Below are positions 8,395 to 17,541 of a DNA stretch of 64,000 nt, in pieces. How positions within the stretch are numbered: the stretch's first letter is position 1; each line of letters starts with the position of its first letter. The notes under the pieces are model-generated. The model was not told the DNA's origin, ran no database searches, and saw only the letters and a program-made list of their open reading frames with translations. The DNA is from Peteryoungia ipomoeae (GTDB taxonomy: Bacteria > Pseudomonadota > Alphaproteobacteria > Rhizobiales > Rhizobiaceae), in NCBI RefSeq assembly GCF_004912165.1, contig NZ_STGV01000002.1:372001-436000 (forward strand). Direction: 5' to 3'. Position numbers and translations under genes: made by a program.

Positions 8395-9306
8395 ATGTCC
8401 ATCCGTCCCGTGAAGCATGAGAGCCAGGCCACGCCCACCATGGAGGGTGCAGGCGTCAAACTACACCGCGTCTTCGGTTTCGGCGATACATCGCTCACCG
8501 ACCCCTTCCTGATGATGGACGATTTCCGCAACGACAATCCCGCCGATTATCAGCGCGGCTTCCCCTGGCATCCGCATCGGGGGATCGAGACCATTACCTA
8601 TGTGCTGGCGGGCACTGTCGACCATGGTGACAGTCTTGGCAACCAGGGCACACTGGGTGCCGGTGACCTGCAGTGGATGACTGCCGGTCGCGGCATTCTG
8701 CATCAGGAAATGCCGAAAGGCGATTTTGCCGGGCGCATGCACGGCTTCCAGCTCTGGGCCAATCTGCCTTCGTCGCTGAAAATGACGGCACCGCGCTATC
8801 AGGACATCAAGTCGGCAGACATCCCCGTCGTGGTCGACGATGACGGTACGTCGGTGCGGGTGATTTCAGGCGACTTCTGGGGCAAGAGCGGGCCTGTTGA
8901 CGGCATTGCGGCCGAACCGGTCTATCTCGACATTTCCATACCACCAGGCAAACGCAAGCGTATTCCGGTCGATACCTACCGCTCTGCGTTTGCCTATATC
9001 TTCGCGGGATCCGGTACGTTTCGCGATGCATCCAAACCCTTCGGCGTCAAAGTCGAGAAGGAATTCATGGGCGAGGAGATCAATATCCGAGACCTCTCCG
9101 GCAATCGTACGCTTGTGGTCTTCGATACCGGCGACGAGATTACCGTACAGGCTGGAGAGAAGGGCGTCCGCTTTCTGCTGGTGACCGGAAAGCCAATCAA
9201 GGAACCTGTCGCGTGGCATGGACCGATCGTCATGAACACACGCGAAGAACTGATGCAGGCAATGCGCGAGCTCAACAATGGAACCTTTATCAAGGCCGAT
9301 CATTAA
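8395..9306 (+). CDS. Pirin family protein
   Basis: 303-residue bicupin. The N-terminal cupin carries the metal ligands in HPHRGIETITYVL and GRGILHQE (two His, one His, one Glu), the iron-binding set of pirins. Some bacterial pirins degrade quercetin or act as redox-responsive regulators; the role here is not known. The start is set by AGGAGG just upstream of ATG 8395; an in-frame ATG at 8296 would add 33 unconserved residues. A strong hairpin terminator follows at 9330. Confidence 0.9.
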   Translation: MSIRPVKHESQATPTMEGAGVKLHRVFGFGDTSLTDPFLMMDDFRNDNPADYQRGFPWHPHRGIETITYVLAGTVDHGDSLGNQGTLGAGDLQWMTAGRGILHQEMPKGDFAGRMHGFQLWANLPSSLKMTAPRYQDIKSADIPVVVDDDGTSVRVISGDFWGKSGPVDGIAAEPVYLDISIPPGKRKRIPVDTYRSAFAYIFAGSGTFRDASKPFGVKVEKEFMGEEINIRDLSGNRTLVVFDTGDEITVQAGEKGVRFLLVTGKPIKEPVAWHGPIVMNTREELMQAMRELNNGTFIKADH

Positions 9307-9329
9307 TAGAGCACAGTCAAGTTCAACTT

Positions 9330-9362
9330 GCCCGGCGGCCCTCCACCGCCGGGCATTTTTTT
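9330..9362 (+). terminator. Rho-independent terminator after pirin
   Basis: GCCCGGCGG (9330-9338) pairs perfectly with CCGCCGGGC (9346-9354) across a 7-base loop and is followed by a run of seven T. It separates pirin from the GFA gene, whose ribosome site GGGAGG begins right after the T run. Confidence 0.9.
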
Positions 9363-9376
9363 GGGAGGCGCGACTG

Positions 9377-9775
9377 ATGCTCATCTCAGGATCCTGCCAG
9401 TGCGGCGAAATACACTATGAAGCTGAGGTCGATCCGTCCGCTGTCGGCATTTGCCACTGCACCGATTGTCAGAAACTCACCGGCTCCGTCTACCGAGTCA
9501 CTGTCAGGGCAACAGATGATCGCTTCCGGATTGTGTCGGGTGATCCCAAACGCTATCGCAAGATCGGCGACAGCGGTCGAGCTAGTGACCAGTTCTTTTG
9601 CGGCAGCTGCGGCTCGCCGCTGTACCGCGCCGATGCGGATGGAAAGGCGATCGGCATCAGGCTCGGCACCATCGACCAGCGACAGTCATTCACGCCCAAC
9701 CACCAATCCTATCTCTCTTCCGCTCTCCCCTTCTCGTTCGACATTCGGCATATTCCGAAGGGAGCAGACGACTAG
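9377..9775 (+). CDS. GFA/CENP-V family zinc protein
   Basis: 132 residues with the cysteine zinc ligands of the GFA (glutathione-dependent formaldehyde-activating) fold: CQCG near residue 7, CHCTDC near 30, and CGSCGSPLY near 75. The family includes Gfa-like proteins and S-(hydroxymethyl)glutathione synthase candidates, but the enzymatic role is disputed. ATG 9377 has GGGAGG 9 bases upstream. Its stop TAG shares CTAG with the stop of convergent thiD, so the two genes overlap by 3-4 bases with no terminator between. Confidence 0.85.
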   Translation: MLISGSCQCGEIHYEAEVDPSAVGICHCTDCQKLTGSVYRVTVRATDDRFRIVSGDPKRYRKIGDSGRASDQFFCGSCGSPLYRADADGKAIGIRLGTIDQRQSFTPNHQSYLSSALPFSFDIRHIPKGADD

Positions 9776-10590
9776 CCCTGCCATAGGCCGTGAAAATGAT
9801 GCACCGGTCCGTGACCCTCGCCGACCGTCAAACGGTCCGACATCGCGACCGCGTCTGCCAACCAAGCTTTCGCCTTCTCCACGGCTTCCCTCGGGCTTCG
9901 ACCTTTCGCCAGTTCGGCGGCAAGCGCGCTTGACAGGGAGCAGCCTGTGCCATGCGTGTTGGCTGTCTTGACGCGCAGTCCCTCGAACCACGTCACTTCA
10001 TGGTCCGACACCAGGACATCCGGGCTTTGCGGGCCCGGCAGGTGGCCGCCTTTGACGAGTACGGCCAGTGGTCCATGCGCGACTAGCTCCACGGCTTGTG
10101 CTTCCATCTCGCCGCGATCCGTCGCTTCCGTCACGCCAAGGAGCGCTGCCGCCTCCGGCAGGTTGGGGGTAAGCACGGTTGCAAGCGGCAGAAGATCACG
10201 CCTGAGAACATCGACGGCTTCTGGATCGAGCAATGACGCGCCGCCTTTGGCGATCATGACCGGGTCCAGCACGATGGGCAGGCCTCGGTACGGCCTGAGG
10301 GCCTCCGCCACGGCCCTTGCGATCTCGGCATTGGCAATCATGCCGATCTTCACGGCGTCGACGCGAATATCGGCCGAGATCATCCGGATCTGCTCGGCAA
10401 CAAAACCGGGATCGACCGCCTGTACCGCAGAGACGCCTTGCGTGTTCTGCGCTGTCAAGGCCGTGATGACCGCCATTCCGTAGCAGCCACGGGCGGAAAA
10501 TGCTTTGAGGTCCGCCTGGATGCCGGCACCGCCGGAAGGGTCCGATCCGGCGATCGATAGGATGTTGCGGATGGCTGGGTGGTTCGACAT
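9772..10590 (-). CDS. thiD: ThiD hydroxymethylpyrimidine (phosphate) kinase
   Basis: 272-residue ribokinase-fold enzyme that phosphorylates HMP and HMP-P for thiamine synthesis. Motifs: SIAGSDPSGGAGIQADLKAF at the N-terminus, ALTAQNTQGV, VLDPVMIAKGG and the catalytic NTHGTGCSLSSALAAELA. I start at 10590 (MSNHPAIRN), preceded by GGAG about 9 bases upstream. No other thi gene is adjacent, but a TPP riboswitch lies about 70 bases upstream, so it is controlled by thiamine pyrophosphate. Confidence 0.95.
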   Translation of the reverse strand: MSNHPAIRNILSIAGSDPSGGAGIQADLKAFSARGCYGMAVITALTAQNTQGVSAVQAVDPGFVAEQIRMISADIRVDAVKIGMIANAEIARAVAEALRPYRGLPIVLDPVMIAKGGASLLDPEAVDVLRRDLLPLATVLTPNLPEAAALLGVTEATDRGEMEAQAVELVAHGPLAVLVKGGHLPGPQSPDVLVSDHEVTWFEGLRVKTANTHGTGCSLSSALAAELAKGRSPREAVEKAKAWLADAVAMSDRLTVGEGHGPVHHFHGLWQG

Positions 10591-10661
10591 GTCTTGCACT
10601 CCGGGACGCGGCGGAGAGCTCATGGGGAGCCGGCAGTGCCGTCGGCAATTCGGCATCCCGT

Positions 10662-10745
10662 GACTCCCTCCGCCAGCATGATCTGGTTCAGGTTCAAAGG
10701 GTGCTTCTCAGCCCGGCTTACGCCGGACGCCCCTGTCTCGGAGTC
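10662..10745 (-). promoter_or_regulatory. TPP riboswitch (THI element) of thiD
   Basis: On the reverse strand the region shows the conserved THI-box parts in order: P1 GACTCC (10740-10745), GGCTGAGAAG, ACCCTTTGAACCTGA, the GGCGGAGG end, and P1 partner GGAGTC (10662-10667). These are the standard TPP aptamer signatures. The aptamer ends about 70 bases before the thiD start, enough for an expression platform that hides the ribosome site. Thiamine pyrophosphate would repress thiD. Confidence 0.93.
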
Positions 10746-10856
10746 GATGCTAGACCAGCGCCCCGCGCTTGTCATCTACCATCAAACCATTGCGGTTCCC
10801 CAGCCACTGGTTTAGGTCCGCCGGGTGACGAGCCCGCTGCAGCAAGGACGATAGAT

Positions 10857-11531
10857 TTGACCTCTTCCCCCGATCGCCTGACCGACACGTATTACGATGG
10901 CTTCCTGTTCGACATGGACGGCACGCTTCTGAATTCCATCGCAGCAGCCGAACGCGTCTGGAGCCGCTGGGCCCTGCGTCATGGCCTCGACCTTGAGACC
11001 TTTCTTCCCAGCATGCACGGCAAACGCGGCGTCGACACGATCGCTGCTCTCAATCTGCCGGGGGTGGACGTGACTGCCGAGGCGCTCGAAGTGGAGCGCG
11101 GCGAGATCGAAGATCTTGAGGGCATCGTTCCGCTGCCCGGCGCCATCGCCTTCCTCAACGCCTTGCCGGCCGACCGCTGGGCCATTGTCACATCGGCGCC
11201 GGCGGCCCTTGCCCGCGCGCGCATCGGCGCAGCGGGTCTGCCGCAGCCGCAGACGATCGTGACTGCAGAAGATGTGAAGATCGGTAAGCCCGATCCTGCC
11301 GGCTATCGGCTGGGTGCCGAGAAACTGGGCTTCGATGCTACGCGCTGCCTCGTCTTCGAAGATGTTCTAGCGGGCGTGAAGGCGGGCGAAGCTGCGGGGG
11401 CGGACGTCGTGGTCGTGACGGGCACCCACCAGCATCCGCTGGAGACAGAGTATCCGTCGATTGCCGGATACGAGGATCTGACCGTGGATGTCTCGGGTGA
11501 GCTGGGTCTGCGGATTCGCCGTATTGCCTGA
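10857..11531 (+). CDS. HAD-IA family phosphatase
   Basis: Haloacid dehalogenase-like hydrolase with the nucleophile motif FDMDGTLLNS near residue 18, motif II TSAPA, Lys in IGKPDPAGY, and acidic motif IV LVFEDVLAGVKAG. It resembles sugar-phosphate/2-deoxyglucose-6-phosphatase or glycerol-3-phosphatase types, but the substrate cannot be read from sequence. I choose the TTG at 10857 because AAGGA sits 8 bases upstream and upstream frame extensions have no family similarity. It gives 224 residues, usual for the family. Confidence 0.82.
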   Translation: MTSSPDRLTDTYYDGFLFDMDGTLLNSIAAAERVWSRWALRHGLDLETFLPSMHGKRGVDTIAALNLPGVDVTAEALEVERGEIEDLEGIVPLPGAIAFLNALPADRWAIVTSAPAALARARIGAAGLPQPQTIVTAEDVKIGKPDPAGYRLGAEKLGFDATRCLVFEDVLAGVKAGEAAGADVVVVTGTHQHPLETEYPSIAGYEDLTVDVSGELGLRIRRIA

Positions 11532-11551
11532 CATGTCCGCCACGCAATCAA

Positions 11552-11589
11552 AAAGGACGGGAAGCGATCAACACGCTTCCCGCCCTTTG
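11552..11589. terminator. Bidirectional terminator between HAD gene and prfC
   Basis: AAAGG and ACGGGAAGCG pair with CGCTTCCCG and CCCTTT across a short loop. A-rich and T-rich flanks on opposite sides allow it to end both the forward HAD gene and the reverse prfC gene, which converge here. Confidence 0.8.
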
Positions 11590-11614
11590 TATGTCTGTCA
11601 TGACGGCAAGCAGA

Positions 11615-13198
11615 TCATGCCGCCTTGGCGACGTGATACTCCTTGATCGCAACCATCTTGATTGCGGGATAGCGTTCGGACTCGTAACGCAGCGAAAACT
11701 GGTCCTGCGCCATGAACACCGGATCGCCGTCGAGATCGCGGCAGATATCGCCGCGACGCTGGGTCATGAACTTTTCCAGATCGTCCTTGTTCTCGGCCGA
11801 AATCCAGCGGCAAACGGAGAAGCGCGACATTTCGAACGAGACCGGCAGGCCATACTCGCCTTGAAGGCGCTCCTTCAAGACGTCGAGCTGCAGCGCACCG
11901 ACCACCCCGACGATGGCCGGCGAGCCGTCTTCCGGCGAAAAGAGCTGCACGACACCCTCTTCCGCCATCTGTTGAAGCGCTTCCTTGAGCTTCTTGGCCT
12001 TCATCGCATCTTCGAGCCGTACGCGGCGCAGGATTTCCGGCGAAAAGTTCGGCACGCCCTGGAAGACGAGGTTTTCGCCCTCGGTCAGTGTGTCGCCAAT
12101 GCGCAGTGTTCCGTGGTTCGGGATACCGACGACGTCGCCGGCAAAGGCGGTATCGGCCAGCTGGCGCTGCGAGGCGAAGAAGAACTGCGGCGCTGTGAGG
12201 CCCATCTGCTTGCCCGTGCGGGCAAGGCGGGCCTTCATGCCGCGTTCCAGCTTGCCCGAGCAAATGCGGGCAAAGGCGATGCGGTCACGGTGGTTCGGGT
12301 CCATGTTGGCCTGGATTTTGAAGACGAAGGCCGTCATCTTGTCTTCCGCGGCATGCACGGTGCGTGTGTCAGCCACCTGGTCGCGCGGCGGCGGTGCGAA
12401 ATCGCCGAGCGCATTGATCAGGTCGCGCACCCCGAAGTTCCGAAGCGCAGAACCGAAGAAAACCGGCGTCATGTGGCCTTCGAGGAAGCTCTGACGATCG
12501 AAGGGACGGCAAGCATCGCGCGCAAGCTCCAGCTCTTCGATGAAGGCCTGGCGCTCATTCTCCGGCAGGTTTTCCGCAACGCTCTGCGGTCCGTTGACCT
12601 TCAGCGGCTCAACCTGGGCATCGCCACCCCGATAGGTGTTGTTGGCGAGATGATAAGAACCGCAGAAGGTCTTGGAGCGACCGACCGGCCAGGTGATCGG
12701 GGCCGTATCGAGCGCCAGCTTCTCTTCGACCTCATCGAGGATTTCAAACGGGTCGCGGCTTTCACGGTCCATCTTGTTGACGAAGGTGATGATTGGAATG
12801 TCGCGCATGCGGCAGACTTCGAAGAGCTTCAGCGTCCGCGGCTCGATACCCTTGGCGGCATCGATGACCATCACGGCGGCATCGACGGCGGTCAGCGTGC
12901 GATAGGTGTCGTCGGCGAAGTCCTCGTGACCGGGCGTATCGAGGATGTTGAAGACCTTGTCGTCATATTCGAAGGTCATCACCGAGGTCACGACCGAAAT
13001 GCCGCGCTCGCGCTCGATCTTCATCCAGTCCGACCGTGTCTGGATGCGATCCTTCTTCGCCTTGACTTCGCCGGCGAGCTGGATGGCGCCGCCGAACAGC
13101 AGAAGCTTTTCTGTGAGCGTCGTCTTACCCGCATCCGGGTGCGCGATAATAGCAAAGGTGCGGCGGCGGGAGACCGCCTCGGCGAGCGTTTCGGCCAT
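11615..13198 (-). CDS. prfC: PrfC peptide chain release factor 3 (RF3)
   Basis: 527-residue translational GTPase that recycles RF1/RF2 from the ribosome after termination. G1 is AHPDAGKTTLTEK at about 19-31, the DTPGHEDF switch II and NKMDRE G4 motifs are present, and the length matches RF3 rather than EF-G. Downstream domains II and III follow the family order. Convergent with the HAD gene and divergent from dut. Confidence 0.96.
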   Translation of the reverse strand: MAETLAEAVSRRRTFAIIAHPDAGKTTLTEKLLLFGGAIQLAGEVKAKKDRIQTRSDWMKIERERGISVVTSVMTFEYDDKVFNILDTPGHEDFADDTYRTLTAVDAAVMVIDAAKGIEPRTLKLFEVCRMRDIPIITFVNKMDRESRDPFEILDEVEEKLALDTAPITWPVGRSKTFCGSYHLANNTYRGGDAQVEPLKVNGPQSVAENLPENERQAFIEELELARDACRPFDRQSFLEGHMTPVFFGSALRNFGVRDLINALGDFAPPPRDQVADTRTVHAAEDKMTAFVFKIQANMDPNHRDRIAFARICSGKLERGMKARLARTGKQMGLTAPQFFFASQRQLADTAFAGDVVGIPNHGTLRIGDTLTEGENLVFQGVPNFSPEILRRVRLEDAMKAKKLKEALQQMAEEGVVQLFSPEDGSPAIVGVVGALQLDVLKERLQGEYGLPVSFEMSRFSVCRWISAENKDDLEKFMTQRRGDICRDLDGDPVFMAQDQFSLRYESERYPAIKMVAIKEYHVAKAA

Positions 13199-13284
13199 GG
13201 TCTGGAAATCCTTCTGGTCGGGCGGTTATCTAGCGTTTCAGCAGCCAATATGCAATTGAGCGCGGGCAACAAAGGAATCCACCC

Positions 13285-13761
13285 ATGTCAGCCATCCGCT
13301 CCGACGTCATCGGCCCCGTGCTCAACCTCAAGCGCCTGCCGCATGGACAGGGACTGGACCTTCCAGCCTATGAAACGGCAGGCGCGGCCGGAATGGATCT
13401 GCGCGCGGCCTTGACCGAGGATGAACTGCTGACGCTCGCCCCCGGGACCCGGGCTCTGGTTCCGACAGGTTTCATCATGGAAATCCCGCTGGGCTTTGAA
13501 GCGCAGATCCGCCCGCGCTCCGGTCTTGCCTTCAAGAACGGCGTGACCTGCCTTAACACACCAGGCACGATCGACAGCGATTATCGCGGTGAAGTGAAGG
13601 TGCTGCTGATCAATCTCGGCGAAGAGGCCTTCGTCATCAGCCGCGGCATGCGCATTGCGCAGATGGTGATCGCTCCGGTCACGCAAGCGCGGATAACGGA
13701 GGTGTCGGAGACAAGCGAAACGTCAAGGGGTGCCGGCGGGTTCGGATCGACAGGCGTTTGA
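13285..13761 (+). CDS. dut: Dut deoxyuridine 5'-triphosphate nucleotidohydrolase
   Basis: 158-residue trimeric dUTPase that hydrolyses dUTP to dUMP. All five motifs are visible: [37 protein letters not shown] and the C-terminal arm [10 protein letters not shown] that closes over the substrate. It starts at ATG 13285. Its stop TGA is part of a 16-bp palindrome that also provides the stop of the convergent LysE gene. Confidence 0.96.
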   Translation: MSAIRSDVIGPVLNLKRLPHGQGLDLPAYETAGAAGMDLRAALTEDELLTLAPGTRALVPTGFIMEIPLGFEAQIRPRSGLAFKNGVTCLNTPGTIDSDYRGEVKVLLINLGEEAFVISRGMRIAQMVIAPVTQARITEVSETSETSRGAGGFGSTGV

Positions 13762-13774
13762 GGCGTTCGCCTCA
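13759..13774. terminator. Palindrome holding both convergent stop codons
   Basis: TGAGGCGTTCGCCTCA is a perfect inverted repeat. Its left TGA ends dut and its right TCA is the reverse-strand TGA that ends the LysE gene. A 7-bp stem without a T run might act as a weak bidirectional end; the function is inferred only from position. Confidence 0.45.
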
Positions 13775-14404
13775 TCGGTGCGCTTCGGCCACCATCCGGA
13801 CGGCAAGTGCGGCAAGCACCGTTCCCATTAGCCACCGCTGAACGACCATCCAGAATGGCCGCCCTGCGAGGAAAAGCGCAATCGACCCGGCAGAGAGAGC
13901 AATGAGCGCATTGACGGCGACGCTGACAACGATCTGGGTAAAGCCAAGCGCCAGGGACTGAAGAAAGACGTCGCCGCCGGACGGAACGATGAACTGCGGC
14001 AGCAAGGACAGGTAAAGCACCGCCACCTTCGGATTGAGGAGGCTGGTCGCGAACCCCATGAGGAAGAGCTTGGACCGGCTGTCCCTTGGCAGATCCCGCA
14101 CCTGGAAAGCGGAGCGACCGCCGGGTTTCAGCGCCTGCCAGGCAAGAAAGCCCAGGTAGAGCGCGCCAGCGAACCTCAAGACGTCATAGGCAAAGGGCAC
14201 CGCAAACAGCAGTACGGTAATGCCGAACGCGGTCAAGAGCACATAGACCACGAAGCCCAGCGCCACGCCGCCCAGCGAAATGAGCCCAGCCATTGGCCCC
14301 TGACAGATGGAACGCGACACGAGGTAAATCATGTTCGGACCCGGGGTCAGCACCATGCCCAGGCATATCAGGGCGAAGGGAAGAAGCGAGCTGAAGCTTG
14401 GCAC
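13772..14404 (-). CDS. LysE family translocator (amino-acid exporter)
   Basis: 210 residues with about six membrane segments. The family signature LTPGPNMIYLVSRS is near residues 18-31, and a paired half-motif LLNPKVAVLYLSLLPQF follows in the middle. It exports amino acids or related small molecules; the substrate is unknown. I choose the GTG at 14404 because GGAG lies 8 bases upstream, and this gives the family length; the longer ATG at 14476 adds a charged, unconserved tail. Confidence 0.85.
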   Translation of the reverse strand: MPSFSSLLPFALICLGMVLTPGPNMIYLVSRSICQGPMAGLISLGGVALGFVVYVLLTAFGITVLLFAVPFAYDVLRFAGALYLGFLAWQALKPGGRSAFQVRDLPRDSRSKLFLMGFATSLLNPKVAVLYLSLLPQFIVPSGGDVFLQSLALGFTQIVVSVAVNALIALSAGSIALFLAGRPFWMVVQRWLMGTVLAALAVRMVAEAHR

Positions 14405-14610
14405 TGGCAGATCTCCGATTGCGCTCTCTTGCCTAGCCAGCAAAAGCACCCTCGGCAAACGAGAACCTGTCACCACGACATGTTTGAGACACCGCCTAGA
14501 CTTGCGATGAACGACATTTCCGGCCTGACGATATGCATCGGCATCTTGTGAGACGCAGGCTTCTCATCGGGCCTGCAAGACATTAAAAAGGCCGGATATG
14601 GAGGCGCCCC

Positions 14611-15228
14611 ATGACACTGACAACCATTATCGCCTATTGCGGCGCCCTGTTCATTGCAGCGGCAATCCCGGGTCCGGGCATGACGGCCATCGTTGCGCGG
14701 GCATTGGGGTCCGGCTTCCGGCCAACATTCTTCATGGGGCTGGGGCTGATTTTGGGCGACCTTATCTATCTCACGGCGGTCATCCTGGGGCTTTCCGTGC
14801 TTGCCAAGACCTTCGTGACACCCTTCCTGATCCTCAAATTCCTGGGCGCCGCCTATCTCATCTATATCGCCTGGAAGCTCTGGACCGCCGGTCTGCTGCC
14901 GCAGGACATCCAGGCAGAGCGCGCGATGCGACCGTCGCTTTCTTTCCTTTCCGGCCTTTTCGTCACGCTCGGCAATCCAAAAACCATGCTGTTCTACGTG
15001 GCGTTGGTGCCCACGCTTATCCCGCTGGAGGCGATCGGGATTGCGGATTACCTTCTTTTGGTCGGCCTCACCTTCGTTGTCCTGATGGCCGTGCTGCTGC
15101 CGTATATCCTGCTTGCCGCCCAGGCGCGCGGCTTGCTCAAACGCCCGCAGGCATTGAAAGTTCTCAATCGCAGTGCCGCCGCGGTTCTCGCGGGGACCGC
15201 TGCCTATATCGCGACCCGTGCTGCCTGA
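14611..15228 (+). CDS. LysE family translocator, divergent paralogue
   Basis: 205 residues with the LysE/RhtB pattern: AIPGPGMTAIVARALG near 18-33, then a central TLGNPKTMLFYVALVPTL and C-terminal helices. It is divergent from and only distantly similar to the LysE gene at 13772-14404. The 206-base gap between them holds both promoters, but I could not define them. A ribosome site GGAGG precedes the ATG. Confidence 0.88.
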   Translation: MTLTTIIAYCGALFIAAAIPGPGMTAIVARALGSGFRPTFFMGLGLILGDLIYLTAVILGLSVLAKTFVTPFLILKFLGAAYLIYIAWKLWTAGLLPQDIQAERAMRPSLSFLSGLFVTLGNPKTMLFYVALVPTLIPLEAIGIADYLLLVGLTFVVLMAVLLPYILLAAQARGLLKRPQALKVLNRSAAAVLAGTAAYIATRAA

Positions 15229-15393
15229 AGGTTTGGTGATTTCGCGATTATGTTTCCGTGAGGGCAAATCATTGCGTCATTGCTGTTGATGCAGCAGCAT
15301 TTTCCATCTCCTGACGGTAGCTTGATATGGCGATACTGGCGTCTGCCCGAAGCGCAGCTTAGACTGGGTTTGAAAATCAGTAGGGAGACTGTC

Positions 15394-16362
15394 ATGGCAG
15401 ATCAGAAGAAACCCGGTCGTGGACGCATCTATAACTCGATCACAGAGACAATCGGCGACACCCCGATCGTGCGGCTGGACAAACTCGCCAAGGAGAAGGG
15501 CGTCAAGGCGCATCTGCTCGCCAAGCTTGAATTCTTCAACCCCATCGCCTCAGTCAAGGACCGCATCGGCGTGGCAATGATCGAGAGCCTGGAAGCGCAG
15601 GGCAAGATCACCCCCGGCAAGACCGTTCTCATCGAGCCAACGTCAGGCAATACTGGCATTGCGCTGGCCTTCGCCGCAGCGGCCAAGGGCTATCGCCTGA
15701 TCCTCACCATGCCAGAGACCATGTCGATCGAACGTCGCAAGATGCTCGCCCTGCTCGGCGCGGAACTGGTTTTGACCGAAGGTGCCAAGGGGATGAAGGG
15801 CGCGATCGCCAAGGCGCAGGAACTGGCAGAAACCACGCCAGATTCCATCATTCCGCAGCAGTTCGAAAACCCGGCCAACCCGGAAATCCATCGCAAGACG
15901 ACGGCTGAGGAGATCTGGAACGACACCCATGGCGATGTCGACATTTTCGTTTCCGGCATCGGGACCGGTGGGACGATTACCGGCACCGGCCAGGTGCTGA
16001 AGGGCAAGAAGCCCGAAATCAAGGTCATCGCAGTAGAGCCTGCGGACAGCCCGGTCCTTTCCGGCGGCAATCCCGGCCCTCACAAGATTCAAGGCATCGG
16101 GGCGGGCTTCGCACCGGCGATTCTCGATACCGGCGTCTATGACGAGATCGTCACGGTTTCCAATGACGAAGCTTTCGAAACCGCGCGTCATGTGGCGAGG
16201 CTTGAAGGCGTCCCGGTCGGCATCTCTTCAGGCGCGGCACTTGCCGCGGCGATCAAGGTGGGCCAACGGGCCGAGAATGAAGGAAAGACGATCGTTGTGA
16301 TCATCCCATCCTTTGCAGAGCGCTATCTATCGACAGCTCTCTTTGCAGGATTGGCTGACTAA
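15394..16362 (+). CDS. cysK: CysK-type cysteine synthase A (O-acetylserine sulfhydrylase)
   Basis: 322-residue PLP enzyme that makes cysteine from O-acetylserine and sulfide. The PLP lysine is K55 ([11 protein letters not shown]); the substrate loop TSGNTG is at 83-88 and the phosphate loop [10 protein letters not shown] near 191. Length and motifs fit CysK rather than cystathionine beta-synthase. The ATG at 15394 has GGGAG 7 bases upstream; an upstream in-frame ATG at 15280 lacks support. A strong hairpin follows the stop. Confidence 0.94.
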   Translation: MADQKKPGRGRIYNSITETIGDTPIVRLDKLAKEKGVKAHLLAKLEFFNPIASVKDRIGVAMIESLEAQGKITPGKTVLIEPTSGNTGIALAFAAAAKGYRLILTMPETMSIERRKMLALLGAELVLTEGAKGMKGAIAKAQELAETTPDSIIPQQFENPANPEIHRKTTAEEIWNDTHGDVDIFVSGIGTGGTITGTGQVLKGKKPEIKVIAVEPADSPVLSGGNPGPHKIQGIGAGFAPAILDTGVYDEIVTVSNDEAFETARHVARLEGVPVGISSGAALAAAIKVGQRAENEGKTIVVIIPSFAERYLSTALFAGLAD

Positions 16363-16368
16363 AGCCAA

Positions 16369-16399
16369 GCGGCAGCCGGCCCCAAGATCCGGCTGCCGC
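16369..16399 (+). terminator. GC-rich hairpin after cysK
   Basis: GCGGCAGCCGG (16369-16379) pairs perfectly with CCGGCTGCCGC (16389-16399) over a 9-base loop, starting 7 bases after the cysK stop. There is no T run, so it may be a Rho-assisted terminator or an mRNA 3'-end stabiliser. Confidence 0.65.
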
Positions 16400-16465
16400 T
16401 CCCTATCGCTTGCAGAATCGCTTTGCTATAAGCGGTAGGTTCACCGAAAGCTTCTCAACGTTCCC

Positions 16466-17500
16466 ATGCGCTCCCTTATCGGCTCCCTTCCCGCTTTCGC
16501 GTCCATTCAGAACCGGCTCTCTCCGTTCGGCCATGTGGCTACCTATGTCGGAAGCCTGCTCGTTTTTGTGATCGCTTATGCAGTCCGCGCCTGGTTCGAT
16601 CCCGTACTGCCACAGGGCTTCCCCTTTCTGACGTTTTTTCCAGCAGTGATCCTGTGTGGCTTCGCCTTCGGGACACGACAAGGCCTGCTCGTTGCAGCCT
16701 TGTCTGGCGTAACCGCCTGGTACTGTTTCATCAGCCCCGGTCGCTTCGACCTTTCCGCTGGCACGCTGCTGGCGATGGGTCTTTATATATTCGTTGTCAC
16801 CACCGATCTTTTGCTCATTCACTTGGTCATTCGCGCCTACCGCACCGAAACGTCGGCGCGCCGTGAGATCGAACGACTGGCAGACCAGCAGGAGGTGATG
16901 GCCAAAGAGCTCGACCACCGCCTGAAGAACACGTTCGCCACAATCAATGCCATCATTAGCCTTTCTCTGAAGAATGCATCGAGTGCCCCGGAACTTGCGG
17001 ATCGGCTGAGAGACCGACTGGGTGCGCTTGGCCGCTCGAACCTCCTGCTACGCGGGGCGGGTGATGGCGCCCGGGCGTCCCTTGAAGAAATTGCCGGACA
17101 GGCGCTGGAGCCATTCTCAATCGTCGGGACGCAAAGGCTTAACATGGAGGGGCCGAGGGTTCCGATCGATGGACAGACACTGGTGGTCCTCTCGCTCATC
17201 CTGCACGAGCTTGGTATGAATGCTGCGAAATATGGCGCCTTGAGTGTCGCGGGCGGCCACATCTCGCTGACATGGCGCGTGGCGACAACGGGGCCGGATA
17301 AACAGAAGCGCTTGGAAATTACCTGGCGTGAAACGGGAGGCCCCGCCCCCGCCGTAACAACACCCGCTTCCGGCGGCTTTGGCTCCATCCTCGTTCAAAG
17401 GGTCGTGACCAGCATTCAGGGTGAAGCGGAACTCTCCTTCCCGGAAACGGGTGCTCTTGCCACCTTGACGCTACCGCTCGCCGAGCAGCCCCTCTCCTGA
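16466..17500 (+). CDS. DUF4118-type membrane HWE/HisKA_2 sensor histidine kinase
   Basis: 344 residues. Four predicted membrane segments between about 26 and 125 match the DUF4118 (KdpD-like) membrane module. They are followed by a short coiled coil and an HWE-type dimerisation domain with His151 in ELDHRLKNTF, then a HATPase (LHELGMNAAKYGAL, GGFGSILVQRVV). No receiver gene is adjacent, so it is an orphan kinase. This kinase class often signals to general stress or light/redox regulators in rhizobia; the partner here is unknown. Confidence 0.88.
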   Translation: MRSLIGSLPAFASIQNRLSPFGHVATYVGSLLVFVIAYAVRAWFDPVLPQGFPFLTFFPAVILCGFAFGTRQGLLVAALSGVTAWYCFISPGRFDLSAGTLLAMGLYIFVVTTDLLLIHLVIRAYRTETSARREIERLADQQEVMAKELDHRLKNTFATINAIISLSLKNASSAPELADRLRDRLGALGRSNLLLRGAGDGARASLEEIAGQALEPFSIVGTQRLNMEGPRVPIDGQTLVVLSLILHELGMNAAKYGALSVAGGHISLTWRVATTGPDKQKRLEITWRETGGPAPAVTTPASGGFGSILVQRVVTSIQGEAELSFPETGALATLTLPLAEQPLS

Positions 17501-17541
17501 TAGCCCTCGGCGATCAACGAAGAACGGCCTGCAGACTGGCC

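Noticed and set aside
11591..13414. 607-codon open frame on the forward strand
   Set aside because: Antisense to prfC, whose GTPase motifs are intact; His/Arg/Leu-rich sequence is typical of a shadow frame.
13772..15228. Recent duplication of the LysE genes
   Set aside because: The two proteins share the family motifs, but differ throughout, so they are old paralogues placed back to back rather than a fresh duplicate.
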